NCBI GenBank assembly: GCA_019671005.1
Contig: CM033725.1
Location: 36,912,678 to 36,976,677, forward strand
DNA from: Hibiscus mutabilis
Lineage: Eukaryota; Streptophyta; Magnoliopsida; Malvales; Malvaceae
DNA: 64,000 nucleotides
Direction of reading: 5' to 3'
Part shown: positions 36,165-46,663 of the stretch, one piece after another
Numbering within the stretch: position 1 is the stretch's first letter
Layout of the letters: each line of letters begins with the position of its first letter
Made by a program: the position numbers and the translations under genes
Notes under the pieces: generated by a model
The model's database searches: none
What the model saw: the letters and a program-made list of their open reading frames with translations, nothing else
Told to the model about the DNA's origin: nothing

Positions 36165-36420
36165 ATTCGACAAGAATGAGGTAATTGAATGGTTGAGAAT
36201 GGATATAATTTTTCCTATTAATATATTTGTGCCTTCAGGAATAGTAGCAAGGTGGAGAGTATACATGGACTACAAGCGAACAAAGAAGAAAGACACCTCC
36301 ACCATGGTAACGCAAAAAGGGTAGTGGCAAGCACATTGGCCAAACTCTTTTTGGGCAATATTATCACCCGATGGAGGGTGCGGATGGACTATAAGAAGTA
36401 TCGAAAACGGCAACCTTCAA
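36165..36420 (+). pseudogene. Two short RT-like scraps
   Basis: At 36181-36290 the frame gives VIEWLRMDIIFPI, then RWRVYMDYKR. At 36350-36400 a related RWRVRMDYKK recurs. They resemble the GIIYPI and WRVCIDYR blocks of Gypsy RT with the part between removed, but are too short to be certain. Confidence 0.4.
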
Positions 36421-37350
36421 CACCGCAAAGAACTCCCGATACGCACGCCTCGGCAACCATGGACGCCACGCCGCGAACCCCCGACGCCTCGGCAACCATG
36501 GATGTGCATGCCTCGGCAACCCTCGACGCCACGGCAACTACGATACATTTATTTTTATTTTTATTTTTTGAGCTATTTTGTTCTATTATTTTTTGTTATT
36601 TTTTCTTTTATTTTTTAGGATATATTTTATTTTTCTTCATTATCTTTAGTTTCCGTGTTTTCTTTATTTTCTTTTCCACAACAAGACTCACAACCACCAT
36701 GATAAGGAAATTTATCACCGACTACTCGCCACAAAGAACCACAACAAAACTCAAGCGATGCTCGAGCAACAACAATGGCTTCGGCAACTATCGATGCACA
36801 TGCAAGTAAACTCTGCATCAGCAAACATGGACCAAATCAAGGCAATGCTATTCACGCGGTACCAGCCACAAGCATTCAACCACCGACCGAAAATTGAATC
36901 AAGCAAACAAAGACGAAGGAAACTCATCACTCGAGGTGACGACCTCTCTGACTAACTCATTTCATTTAGTTTCTTTTAAATTTTGTTCCACTTTTAACGT
37001 GCATTGAGGACAATGCTTCTCTCGAGTTTGGGGGTGTTGGTTTCTAGTTAGTTTCATGTTTAGTTGCATTCATCTTTACCAATCACATATAGGTTGCATA
37101 TGTTACTTGCCATGCCTTTAATTGGATTTAATTGCTTAAGACTTGTTGAATATCCAATGATGAATTTTTGCCACTGCACTTAATTGAAATAACCTTTAAT
37201 TTTAGGATTGCATGAAAAGAACTTAGAATTTTACTATGATGCTGAATTTTTTTTACACGGTTGTGGGTTGTTGATTCAAAGAAACTTAGTAAACTTAGGT
37301 TGCTTAAAATTTGGGTAAATTTAAAATTGAAAATTAAAAGTTAATTTCTT
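36421..37350 (+). other. Non-coding part of the Athila-like element
   Basis: Contains repeated GCCTCGGCAACCATGGA words (36447-36540), T-rich text, and a first polypurine-like TTTGGGGGTG at 37028. No gene is seen. Confidence 0.6.
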
Positions 37351-37351
37351 G

Positions 37352-37532
37352 CTAGAGGTGCCCAAAACTGGCTCTAGTAGTAAATACACTTTCTTGCTAG
37401 AGGTGCCCGAAACTGGCTCTAGTAGTTAATGCACATTAAAGAATCACTAGAGGTGCCCGAAATTGGCTCTAGTCGACTAAAATAAAATAAGAAATTGCTT
37501 ACTTTGCTAGAGGTGCCCGAAATTGGCTCTAG
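37352..37532 (+). repeat. Four copies of a 26-bp CTAGAG...CTCTAG repeat
   Basis: CTAGAGGTGCCCGAAAYTGG followed by CTCTAG occurs at 37352, 37397, 37447 and 37507, with A/T-rich spacers of 19-34 bp. Each copy has six-base inverted ends (CTAGAG / CTCTAG). They lie about 300 bp before the 3' LTR. Confidence 0.9.
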
Positions 37533-37810
37533 TGAAAATGAAAATAAATGCCCCGATAATTAAATTGATAAAAGCCTATTGTTCACATAGAATCTTGAAA
37601 ATCAACTTGTACACAACTACGCACACACATTGTCACGAGCATTATAGTTTTTGTTCCGGGAAATTTTTGTGCTATCCGAAAAATTTAAAAGGTGATCATA
37701 CTTTGTGCCACGGTTCCGAGGTTTGAATTCAAGTTTGAAGCATGTCTTTGATGATTAAAGTCTTGGCAGGTAATTGTTAGTTTGCATTGCTTGAGGACAA
37801 GCAATAGTTC

Positions 37811-37823
37811 GAGTTTGGGGGTG
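37811..37823 (+). other. Polypurine tract of the Athila-like element
   Basis: GAGTTTGGGGGTG lies directly before the 3' LTR start TGATAAG at 37824. A near copy at 37025-37037 lies before no LTR. Confidence 0.75.
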
Positions 37824-39340
37824 TGATAAGTGTTCAAAAGTACTATTTTTCTTACCCTTTTTACTCATATTATTGTTAGACTTAAGCTCATATTAGTTGC
37901 ATAATTAGTTATTCATGCATTAATTCATGTTTCTTTCCACTGTTGAGCTTGATTACATAACTTGGTGATTTTTGTGGAAAAAGATGCTGCTTTGGTGTGT
38001 TTTTGTGTGTGTATGTGCAGGATCACTTGCCAAAGCAATGCCGAGCTAGTTGCCAGGGCAATGCATGAAGGATATGCCGAGCTAGTTTCCAGGGCAATGC
38101 ATGAAGGAAACGCCGAGCCAGTTGTCATGGCAATTGTCGACAAAGACAAAATGCAATAGGGATGTCGAAATTAATGACTTTACAAGCCCAAGATGACATG
38201 GAGCAAGGCCCAAGCCCAAAGGAATTTGATTGCCATGCAGAGATTAAAGAAGAATTAAATTCCAAGAAGATAGGAGAAGTTCTAATAGGAATAAAATTAT
38301 AATAAAGAATTATATTCTTTAAAGATAATTTAATTCCAACTCAAACTCCTCCTCAAAGAAGGACTTTGGCCTAGCCCTATAAATAGCAAGGAGATTTCGA
38401 CAATCCATAGGGGGAGCAAGGGGGAAATTTCGACAAGAGAGCATTAGGGGAATTTCGACTTCTTCTTCTTTGCTTCTATTAGATTCATGGTTTGGGGATT
38501 ATTCTTTGTATATCTTTTGAACCCAACCATGAACTAACTTGATCGGCTATGGTTATTGTGTTTTGTGGTTGTGAGAAACTATTGGTTTTTGTTTAGGTAA
38601 TAAGAGTTTGCACTTTTCTATTTCAAGGTTTATTCATTCTTGATTCTTATTATTGTTTGTGAGTGAATTGGGAGAGGATCTCGTGATTTCATCCATTTAT
38701 CTAATATCGGGAGAATTAGATTCAAGAAACGAATGAATATGATCTTTATTCAATCCAATGATGGTGAAGATTAATCTGGCTTAGGAATAAGTTAAGGATT
38801 TCAACGGCTAAGAGGAGTGCAAGATTGGTTGTTGTTCACCCTTGATTCACGCAGGGATGTATTATCAAGGCATGCACAAGTAGCTAGAGTTTCGACTTAG
38901 GGATAAGAAGAAACCATTGAAGAACGCTCCGCCGAACCTTGAAGTTGCTGCCCAGTCGCCCAAGTAGTTGCCCAACTAGTCGCCCAGGCAACCATCAATT
39001 AGTTGCCAAGGCAACCCCGTTGTGCAAGTCGCCACGGCAACTGAGTTGCCCATGCACTCTTTTACCAAGACAATCCAATCGGCTATCACACCTCAACTCA
39101 CGATAACCTAGCCTATCTCTCTCAATCGATCTCATCTTTTCTTTTACTTTATTGCTTTCTAGTTTAGTTATTAGTTAAACTCCTTTAATCCTTTAATTGT
39201 GTTTTTACTTTTCACAGTGCAGTAACTTAAGCAAAGTGGCCCAAACCAATCCCTGTGGAGACGATACTCGATACTCATATCACTTTATTACTTGCGACGT
39301 GTATACTTGCACAATTGCGTAGCACTTATCACACGCAACA
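37824..39340 (+). mobile_element. 3' LTR of the Athila-like element
   Basis: 1517 bp, identical to the 5' LTR except for six base changes and loss of one TTC. Ends CACACGCAACA before the duplication GTAGG. Confidence 0.95.
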
Positions 39341-39759
39341 GTAGGATAATTACCCTAGGAGGAGACTGAGGTGGGAAGATAATGGAAACGTCAAATTCAT
39401 GGCCTTCGTAAGGGCTGCCAACAGGTGCAGCCATTCGAATTCGATAATGATACGGAGATCCATCAACATCTGTTGTTACTAAATTAAAATAATGATACTT
39501 ACAATCTTTATGAAAAAGGTACCATACAATAAAAGAAAAATGTAACATATCATAGGGTTGTTTACCTGAAAGAAGACAAGGGGATACTTTAGGAACTTGC
39601 CATGCATCATTGCGCATATGCCTTTGAATAACAACAAGCACCCACATGGACATGTTTATGCGAGATTTTAGTTTAATATGTGGTAAAAGATTTATGAAAA
39701 ATACAAAGCGGTAATATTTAAAGGGAAATTGTGGTTGTTCATATTTCAACCCTAGCGGT

Positions 39760-40169
39760 TGAAAAGATTACCAACCAATAAGATGTTGTTTCGTTTGGAA
39801 CTAGTAAACCTATAATGTTATTGGATATTCTTACATTTTAGTTGGTCTTGACTGTGGTCAGTAGCGAAAAATAAATTAGTAGTTCCGAAACTGATCAAAA
39901 ATTCTCATTTGGTTACCTTTATGACTTTGGCGGGGTTGGAAGGAATTTAAATTTCAAAAGACGAGTCTTTTCAGTGTTAGTAGCGAAACTCTATACGCTT
40001 GTGCATAACTGATGTTACGTTGTTAAAGAACCCCAACCTCCAATGATGCACATTTTTTTTATATTTTCAGTTCAAATCTAAATCTACTAGTGTCGGACAG
40101 CTATTAGACAGCTCCGAAACCGATGTTCTGAACCACTTTACTCACACTGCAAAAAGCTCATTTCCCAAT
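39760..40169. other. 5' flank of E2-like copy 1; no gene seen
   Basis: AT-rich text with scattered CGAAAC words that are common in this domain. It lies upstream of the minus-strand E2-like exon 1 and upstream of the plus-strand TATA box of repeat U, so it could be a divergent promoter region. Confidence 0.35.
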
Positions 40170-40700
40170 ATATATGTGTATTTTCTCTATCATTCTATAA
40201 TCTGTGTAACTCGTTTCGATACGTCAGCAACATATAAGTCTTTTCCAATTTTCAAATAAGTATGAAAATGTACTACAAAATCATTCACCCACTCAACCAA
40301 CCCATAAATTAGATGTGTACATTTAAGATTGTAGGTTTATACCATTGGTTGAAAATCATTTTTCTAATATTATATGTATTATAAACATCGGGCTTTTTAT
40401 TATAAATAGGAGTACCCAGGGTCCCTAGTTTCATACCCTGGTTATACGATTGGTGTATTTATTCATTTGTAGGTTGATTCTCTACAACATTATATTAGGA
40501 GTACTGGTGGCAATGACTACAGTACAAATACTTCATTTTTTAGATCTGGGAGGACTAATGTTCTTAGGTTTCTCGTGTCGATAAACAATGGTATTTGAAA
40601 GGTTGTGAGTTGGCATTATTTTTGTAATGTACAGCAGCTGAGAGAGTATTTTCAAAGCTTTTTGAGAAAGACTACAACAAATACTACTATTTGTAGTTGT
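40170..40700 (+). repeat. Repeat U, copy 2, with TATA box
   Basis: TTTCGATACGTCAGCAACATAT near 40218, TATTATAAATAGGAG at 40398, then CCCTAGTTTCATACC, GGTGGCAATGACTACAG, CTTCATTTTTTAGATC and AACAATGGTATTTGAAA. It runs opposite to E2-like copy 1, whose start codon is about 750 bp to the left. Confidence 0.65.
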
Positions 40701-41394
40701 TGGTTCTACTTGGGAAAGCTTAGTATAATCTTGATGCTATTGATGTGTGCTGCACTTTCCATATTGGTTGATTTCAAAATGTAAAATGTCGCCTCTCTTA
40801 GTTGGTTTACTTGTTAGGAACATAAGATTACAATGTTTTATATTAATTGGAGGAAAATATGACCAACTTTTCCGTCTGATTTATTAAATGTTATCTTTAT
40901 GGATGTCTATCATGATATGAAGTTTATCATTATGATTATTGTTTTCAATAATTTGAGTTTAATGTATTATGCAGTTCTTACTTCTTTTGCCTATAGATAG
41001 ATGATTTGATGAAGGCATTGCATCATGTCTATATTGAGAATAAACGATTTTTATGCACAACATCATAAAGGATTTTTAGGGAAAATGTGGCACTTTCTGA
41101 TAGGTTTAAAAATTATAAAAAAACATTTTAACAAATATATTGACTCTTTTAACAAAATATCCTTGTATATATTATATTGTTCAAAATTAATTGATAAATA
41201 CGACATTTGTCAAGTTCCACGTGGCCACGCCACAGGGAAAAGACGTTATTAAGGAGTTTCGCATCTACAACGTACCACTTCTTTTCATTTTTCCAGTTGT
41301 AATTTAAATCTACTAGTCCCGAGCATTTACTAAAGAGCTCACGAACCGACGTTATCAAGTCCTTAACTCACTAAAAGGTGCACGTTCCCAATAT

Positions 41395-42030
41395 ATATGC
41401 GCATTTTCTTTGTCAGTCTCAAATCTTTGTTATCTGTTCCGATACGTCAGTAGCAGTCCAGGCTTTGCAATTGTTGCATTGGGTATTGGGTACAACAGTA
41501 TTATGATAAGTATGAAATGGAAGTTTCGATACTGGATGAAAATTTCGATATGCACTCAACCAACCCAAAAAAATTAAATCTATCCAATAAAGTTTTTCAG
41601 TTTAGAACAACTTATGGAAAATTATTTTTGTAATATAAATACTATAATACACGTCAAGCATCTTTTTTTCTATTATAAATAGAGTCCTTTTGGTCCTTCC
41701 TCTCATAACCTAATGAAGAGAGTGTTGTTTTGTTTCCTTTTTATTCTGTCTCTACAACATTATGTGTGTGGTTTATGTTGTATTAATGGTGTTGGTGGCA
41801 ACTGCGCATAGACTAATTTTATAGATCCTAGGGGCGTGGTGTTATTTCTTAGGTTTTCCGTGATGACAAACAATGGTATTTGAAATGCTAGTAGCCATTT
41901 GAAGGGATGAACACCGACACTCAGAGTATTTGGAAAATGCTCTCAACATTAGTCTGACTATTGTTGTTTGTTGGTGTTTAGAACTACATCCGGAGGAGGA
42001 GGCCAATGCAAAGCGGATTGTCAAGCTTTT
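41395..42030 (+). repeat. Repeat U, copy 3, with TATA box
   Basis: TTCCGATACGTCAGTAGCAG near 41438, TATTATAAATAGAG at 41672, then GTTGGTGGCAACTGCG, TTTTATAGATCCTAGG, AACAATGGTATTTGAAA and GAGGCCAATGCAAAGCGGA. The last words match 29640-29660 in copy 1. Confidence 0.65.
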
Positions 42031-42534
42031 GATTTTTATTAGCATTTGGGCCTTTTCTCTATTTAGGTTATCAAATTTTTGCTACAATGAAGGCAGTCGG
42101 TGAGGAAGGCTACAACAATGATGTCTTCTAGGTAGTCTTGCTAAAAATTGTAAGAATAGTAATAAAGATTTAGGGATATTTCTTTTGTTTGTAATGAAAT
42201 TTTAATTGCCAAGTGGCGAAAGTGAATGAAGATGTGTTTATTTTTTGAAATTGTAAGCAATTGCTATTACAAAGGAATTTCAAAAGTGTTTCACTTGACA
42301 GTCTCTTATGTTCTATTTGACCTTAAATATGGCAAAATTAGTAAGTTAAAAATCTTAATCAATACAGATACTAATGACAGCAAAAATAAAATTAATATTT
42401 TCCTTAGTAGAGGGAACCCAATTAAACTTATTATATACATATAATATAAACACATTATGTATTTTTAAAACACATATTCACAAATTTAATAACACAACAT
42501 TTAAACAATGTAAACAAAACACACATTATGACAT

Positions 42535-43951
42535 GGATAATTCTACGGTAAATCTAAAAATAACCGAGATGTACCACTATTCATATGTACCATTAACTAT
42601 TTTAATAGAATTTAAATCCTAAGGACCTAAATTGTTATTATTCCCTCTTAGAATAAAATCTTAAAGAAAATATTTTTTATATTACTTTTTTAGATTTTCT
42701 TTTATTTTTAATTCAAAAAATAATTAAACTTTTATTACTACAATAATTCCTACATTTACTTTAATTCAATCCATATTTGCACATTTCAACAACTTAATCC
42801 TAATTCAAAAAATAAAATAAATTAACCCGCATTATTTACACATTAATTCAATTTAGCGCTATTTTTAATTTAAAATAATTTAACCAAAAATCCTAAACTC
42901 TAAAATTGACACCCTAAACTTTGAACTCAAAAGAAATTAAACTTGGAACCTTAAACCCTAAACTTGAATCCATAGACAATAACCCCTAAAACCAAACTTG
43001 AAACCTTAAACCCATAATTTGAAACTTGAAACCCTCAGCCTTAAACTTGAAACATAAACCCATAAACCCTACACTTGATTTTATAGATTCAAATCTAAGG
43101 CTTAGGAGTTTAGGGGTTTACAGATTCAAATTCAAGTTTCAAGTTTAGGTTTTAGGGTTTATTGTTTCAAGTTTAATGTTTTGGAGTTTATGGTTTCAAA
43201 TTTAGGGTTTAGTTGTTTGATTTTCAAATTTTGGGTTTAGGGTTAAGAGTTTTATAGTTTCATGTTTAGGGTTTATGTTTTCAAGTTTAGATTTATAGTT
43301 TACAGTTTATGGGTTTGAGTTTCAATTTAGGGTTTGTGGTTTAGGGTTTCATATTTAGGGTTTAATTTTTAGTATTTTGGGTTTCAATTTTAAGATTTGC
43401 GGTTTAGGGTTTTTGAGTTTTTATTTTCAATTTTAAGGTTTATGGGGTTTGTGGTTTATTGAATCAATTTTGGAGTTTAAGAATTCAAGTTTTATGTTTT
43501 GGGGTTTATGGTTTTTGAGTTTTTAGTTTCAATTTTAAGGCTTATGAGTTTATGGTTTAGTGTTTAAATTATAGGGTTTAGGGTTTTATGTTTACGGTTT
43601 AAGGTTAAATTATTTTAAATTAAAAATAGGGCTAAATTGAATTATTGTGTAAATAATGAGGGTTTAGGGTATTTTATTTTTTAAATTAATACTAAATTGT
43701 TAAAATGTGCAAATATGGAGGAATTATAGGAAATGTGGGAATTATTGTAGTAATAAAAATTTAATTATTTTTTGAATTTAAAAATAAAAGAAAATCTGAA
43801 AATTTATTATAAAAATATATTTTTAAGATTTTATTCTAAAAGGGAACAATAACAATTTAGATCTTTAAAATTTTAATTTCAATTAAAACAGTTAATGGTA
43901 CATATGAATAGTGGTACATTGCGGTACATGTCATTTACTGTAGAATTCTCC
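42535..43951. mobile_element. Mutator-like foldback element with telomere-like arms
   Basis: The ends GGATAATTCTACGGTAAAT and (reverse complement) GGAGAATTCTACAGTAAAT start inverted arms of about 350 bp (42535-42890 against 43600-43951). The flanking 9-bp duplication is TTATGACAT / TTACGACAT (42526-42534 and 43952-43960, one mismatch), the length typical of Mutator-like elements. Inside the arms, CCCTAAACTTGAA-type text (42890-43070) turns into its complement, GGGTTTAGGGTTT-type text (43090-43620). No transposase is present, so it would need one supplied elsewhere. Confidence 0.85.
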
Positions 43952-44184
43952 TTACGACATTACATCATCGTCAACTGTGAAAATGGATAAAAGAATATTG
44001 TCTATAAAGTGTTCACCCATGGTTTTCTTTGGTATATCATTCGAATAAACTAAAGTAACTAAAAAATACAAATAAATCTAGAAGTGGTAAAAATGCATAA
44101 AAATAAATGATCCACCTAAATTGATACATACAAAAAATATCTTATAAATCTAAAATAGCAAAAGGCGCATGTTACCAATATATA

Positions 44185-44460
44185 TGCGTCTTTTCTCTGT
44201 TAGTCTCTAATCTCCGAAACATGTTCCGCTACACCAGCAGCATTGATTTGTCTTTTCAGTTGTTGCATGGGTATAACAGTTTTTCGATAAGTGTGAAATA
44301 GAAGTTTCGAATCTAGATGAAAAATCTGAAACCCATTGAAACAACCCAAAAAATAAAAGCAGTTATCCGATTAAAACAATTTATACAAAATCATTTTTAC
44401 AATAAAATACTATAATCCACGAAAGCCATCTTTTACTATTATAAATACTAGTGGCAAACA
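44185..44460 (+). repeat. Repeat U, partial copy 4
   Basis: ATGTTCCGCTACACCAGCAGCATTG, TTTTCAGTTGTTGCATGGG and CTATTATAAATACTAG (44439) match the upstream half of repeat U. The conserved words after the TATA box are missing; other text follows. Confidence 0.55.
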
Positions 44461-45517
44461 AACCCTCAACTATTGCTATCAATTGCAGTTGTTTAGTTGC
44501 TATCAGATCTGAAGAATAAAATTCATTTGTAGCTATTAATAGCAACAAACGACGTATCTGGAAAATTCTTTTACAGAGACATTTTCCAGATATTGTGGTT
44601 TGTTGGTATATGTAGATGCATAACTTCCACTTGTATGAACACTACATGATCTTTGGTGGGTTTACAGTATTTGTGAGATGTGTCTTTCGTATTTTATTTA
44701 AGATGAACGACAAGTTACAATATCTGGAAATTAGTGGTCTTTTTCAAGTGCCGGCAAATTGTTCAACCTTTTTCTTGGAGGTTGTAGGTTGCTTATTTTT
44801 ACGCCTTAATCGTGGAGGCTAGATGAAGACCACCGCATGAATGGGTAGTCAAAGCCTCTACCATTGCGGATGATGATGATTAGGGGCTAGAATTGGTTGT
44901 CTTTGTGGATATCTCTATATATCCGCGAAGCTTGTTTAGATGTCCGTACACGCAGCTCAGTTGTGTCGGTAGTGAAGAAAATGAACGAATAGAAATATAT
45001 TATAACAATCAAGTCTTCTATGTGGTCTTGGAAAATATTGAATATTTATACTTATGAAAATTTAGGGATATATCATTTTTTGGTCATTTAATTTGATAGC
45101 TGGCTCAAGTTTCAAAAGTTAGGATTTTATATGATTTTTTAAATTTCAAGTTTACAGCTAAAATGGGATTGTTTCCTTTACATGGATCGATTACTTTGAG
45201 GTCAATTTGAGTATAATTTCCTTGTTCGTTTACCAACTAGTACTTTAAATATTAATTTAACATTATTGCTTCAATATGCATATCATTATACTAACCAAAC
45301 TTATATGATATTAATCAAAATGTGTACATGATTGGTACTATGATTCTTGCCATGGTTGTCTTCGTATATATGATTCTTGACATGGTTGTCTATCAATATA
45401 AGCTTTGTATAAATCTTCACATGATGGTCATCAATTATGTTATACTATGTAATTAAGCCAACAAGATGTTTTTAAAATTTGTGCCTTTTCTTTATGCGCG
45501 AAGAAAGTGTCTTCTAT
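44461..45517. other. Stretch without recognisable gene
   Basis: Contains a 68-codon open frame (44616-44822) with no family resemblance, and AT-rich text. A partial duplication, TATATGATTCTTGACATGGTTGTC, lies at about 45340-45390. Confidence 0.4.
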
Positions 45518-45890
45518 GTAATACGATGAGTATCAAACGTTTACATATAGAGTATCGAACTTTTTCACGTGAAACCTAAAATATCACATGTTCTCCAAAT
45601 GAGTTGAGCATACGTTGCTCTGACGAAATTTCGAAACCCACTTCCATAGGTTCACCAATACTTTAATTTGGTGTTGTGGGTCGAAACTATATTTGCAGTT
45701 GTAATTTTAATAAATGCCGTATAACAACTACACAAAATTTCAGTATGTTATGTCTTGGACTGAAATTATTAACGGCAATTATGAGATTCACAGTTGCACA
45801 TTTTGAGTTGTTTGTTTCGGAACTTTACCACAAGATTCAGTTCATTATATAAAAAATTTATAACACAAGACGAATGGAACAATACATAAA
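45518..45890 (+). repeat. Repeat V, copy 4, at the 3' side of E2-like copy 3
   Basis: TAATACGATGAGTATCAAACG, TATCGAACTTTTTCACGTGAAACC, then CACTTCCATAGGTTC and GGTCGAAACT. From 45566 it belongs to a tandem duplication with 46116-46663. Confidence 0.75.
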
Positions 45891-46663
45891 CATTAAAAAG
45901 TGATCTTTTTTCCTTGGAGTTCTGGCCAATGCATTTCAACCCCAAAAAAATTCCTCACATACCTCGCAAAGCGTTGGGGATTGTTCCTGTAAATTAGAGC
46001 AACACCCTCACAAACCAGGTGAGGGTCGTCTGGGTTTGGAACATGCAGCAAACCCAATATACGCGCAAGAACCTCCACAACTCTGATACTAGGGCTCCAT
46101 ATTTTGAGTTGAGTGCACGTGAAACCTAAAATATCAATTGTTCTCCAAACGAGTTGAGTATACCGTGCTCTAAAGAAATTTTGAAAACCACTTCCATAGG
46201 TTCGCCACTACTTCAATTTGGTGCTGCGAGCTGAAACTATATTTGCAGTTGTAATTTTAATAAATGTTGTATAACATCTACACAAAGTTTCGGTGTGCTA
46301 TATCTTGTACTGAAATTATTAATGGCAATATGAGATTCACAGTTGCACATTTTGAGTTGTTTGTTTCAGAACTTTACCACAAGATTCAGTTCATTATATA
46401 AAAAATTATAACACAAGATGAATGGAACAATACATAAACAGTAAAAAGTGATCTTTTTTTCCTTGGAGATGTGGCCAATGCATTTCAACCCAAAAAAATT
46501 CCTCACATACCTCGCAAAGCATTGGGGATTGTTCCTATAAATCAGAGCAACACCCTCACAATCCAGGTAAAAGTCATCTGGATTTGGAACACGCAGTAAA
46601 CCCATATATACGCAAGAACCTCCATAACTCTGATACTAGGGCTCCACATTTCATGGAGGATGT
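45566..46663. repeat. Tandem duplication of about 548 bp
   Basis: Copy A 45566-46115 and copy B 46116-46663 match along their length with a fixed offset of 547-550 bp (CACGTGAAACC at 45566 and 46116; CTCTGATACTAGGGCTCCA at 46081 and 46628). The unit contains most of exon 3 of the E2-like gene and its 3' flank, so the event created E2-like copy 3. Confidence 0.9.
45893..46108 (-). pseudogene. E2-like exon 3 fragment (copy 3)
   Basis: Minus-strand reading: PSIRVVEVLARILGLL, VPNPDDPHLV, GVALIYRNNPQRFARYV and a C-terminus GKKITF with stop at 45893. This is the C-terminal half of a UBC fold, where PNPDDP and A-x-x-Y-x-x-N-x-x-x-F are family marks. It starts abruptly where the tandem duplication begins, before the catalytic position, so it lacks exons 1-2. 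The reading frame of this part is intact. Confidence 0.7.

Larger units (their letters stand above)
33341..39340 (+). mobile_element. Young non-autonomous Athila-like LTR element
   Basis: Two LTRs (1520 and 1517 bp) differ by six substitutions and one 3-bp TTC indel. The 5-bp duplication GTAGG flanks the element (33336-33340 and 39341-39345). The primer site matches tRNA-Asp, as in Athila/Calypso-type Gypsy elements. The internal domain has a gag-like frame and only scraps of RT-like text, with no protease, RNase H or integrase. It therefore depends on enzymes from another element (LARD-like). It is clearly the youngest insertion of the window. Confidence 0.95.
33016..39653 (-). pseudogene. 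E2 (UBC-fold)-like gene copy 1, split by LTR element
   Basis: Three exons read on the minus strand. Exon 1 is 39566-39653 (start ATG 39653, MSMWVLVVIQRH...) and ends at a GTAAAC donor. Exon 2 is 39354-39469, with HYRIRMAAPVGSPYEG and FPP, and ends AGG before GTAATT. Exon 3 lies at about 33270-33016, with LPNII, SEAIRLAILQ, ESWSP and GVALIYKRNP. Exon phases agree with copy 2 (phase 1, then phase 0). In E2 enzymes the catalytic Cys lies eight residues after the HPN Asn; here that residue is Arg. A TAG at 33048 replaces the Gln seen in copy 3. A 6-kb LTR element occupies intron 2. UBC homology is by motif reading only. Confidence 0.7.

Noticed and set aside
44616..44822. 68-codon frame with a methionine start
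   Set aside because: No motif, no homologous frame in other repeat copies, and length within chance in such sequence.
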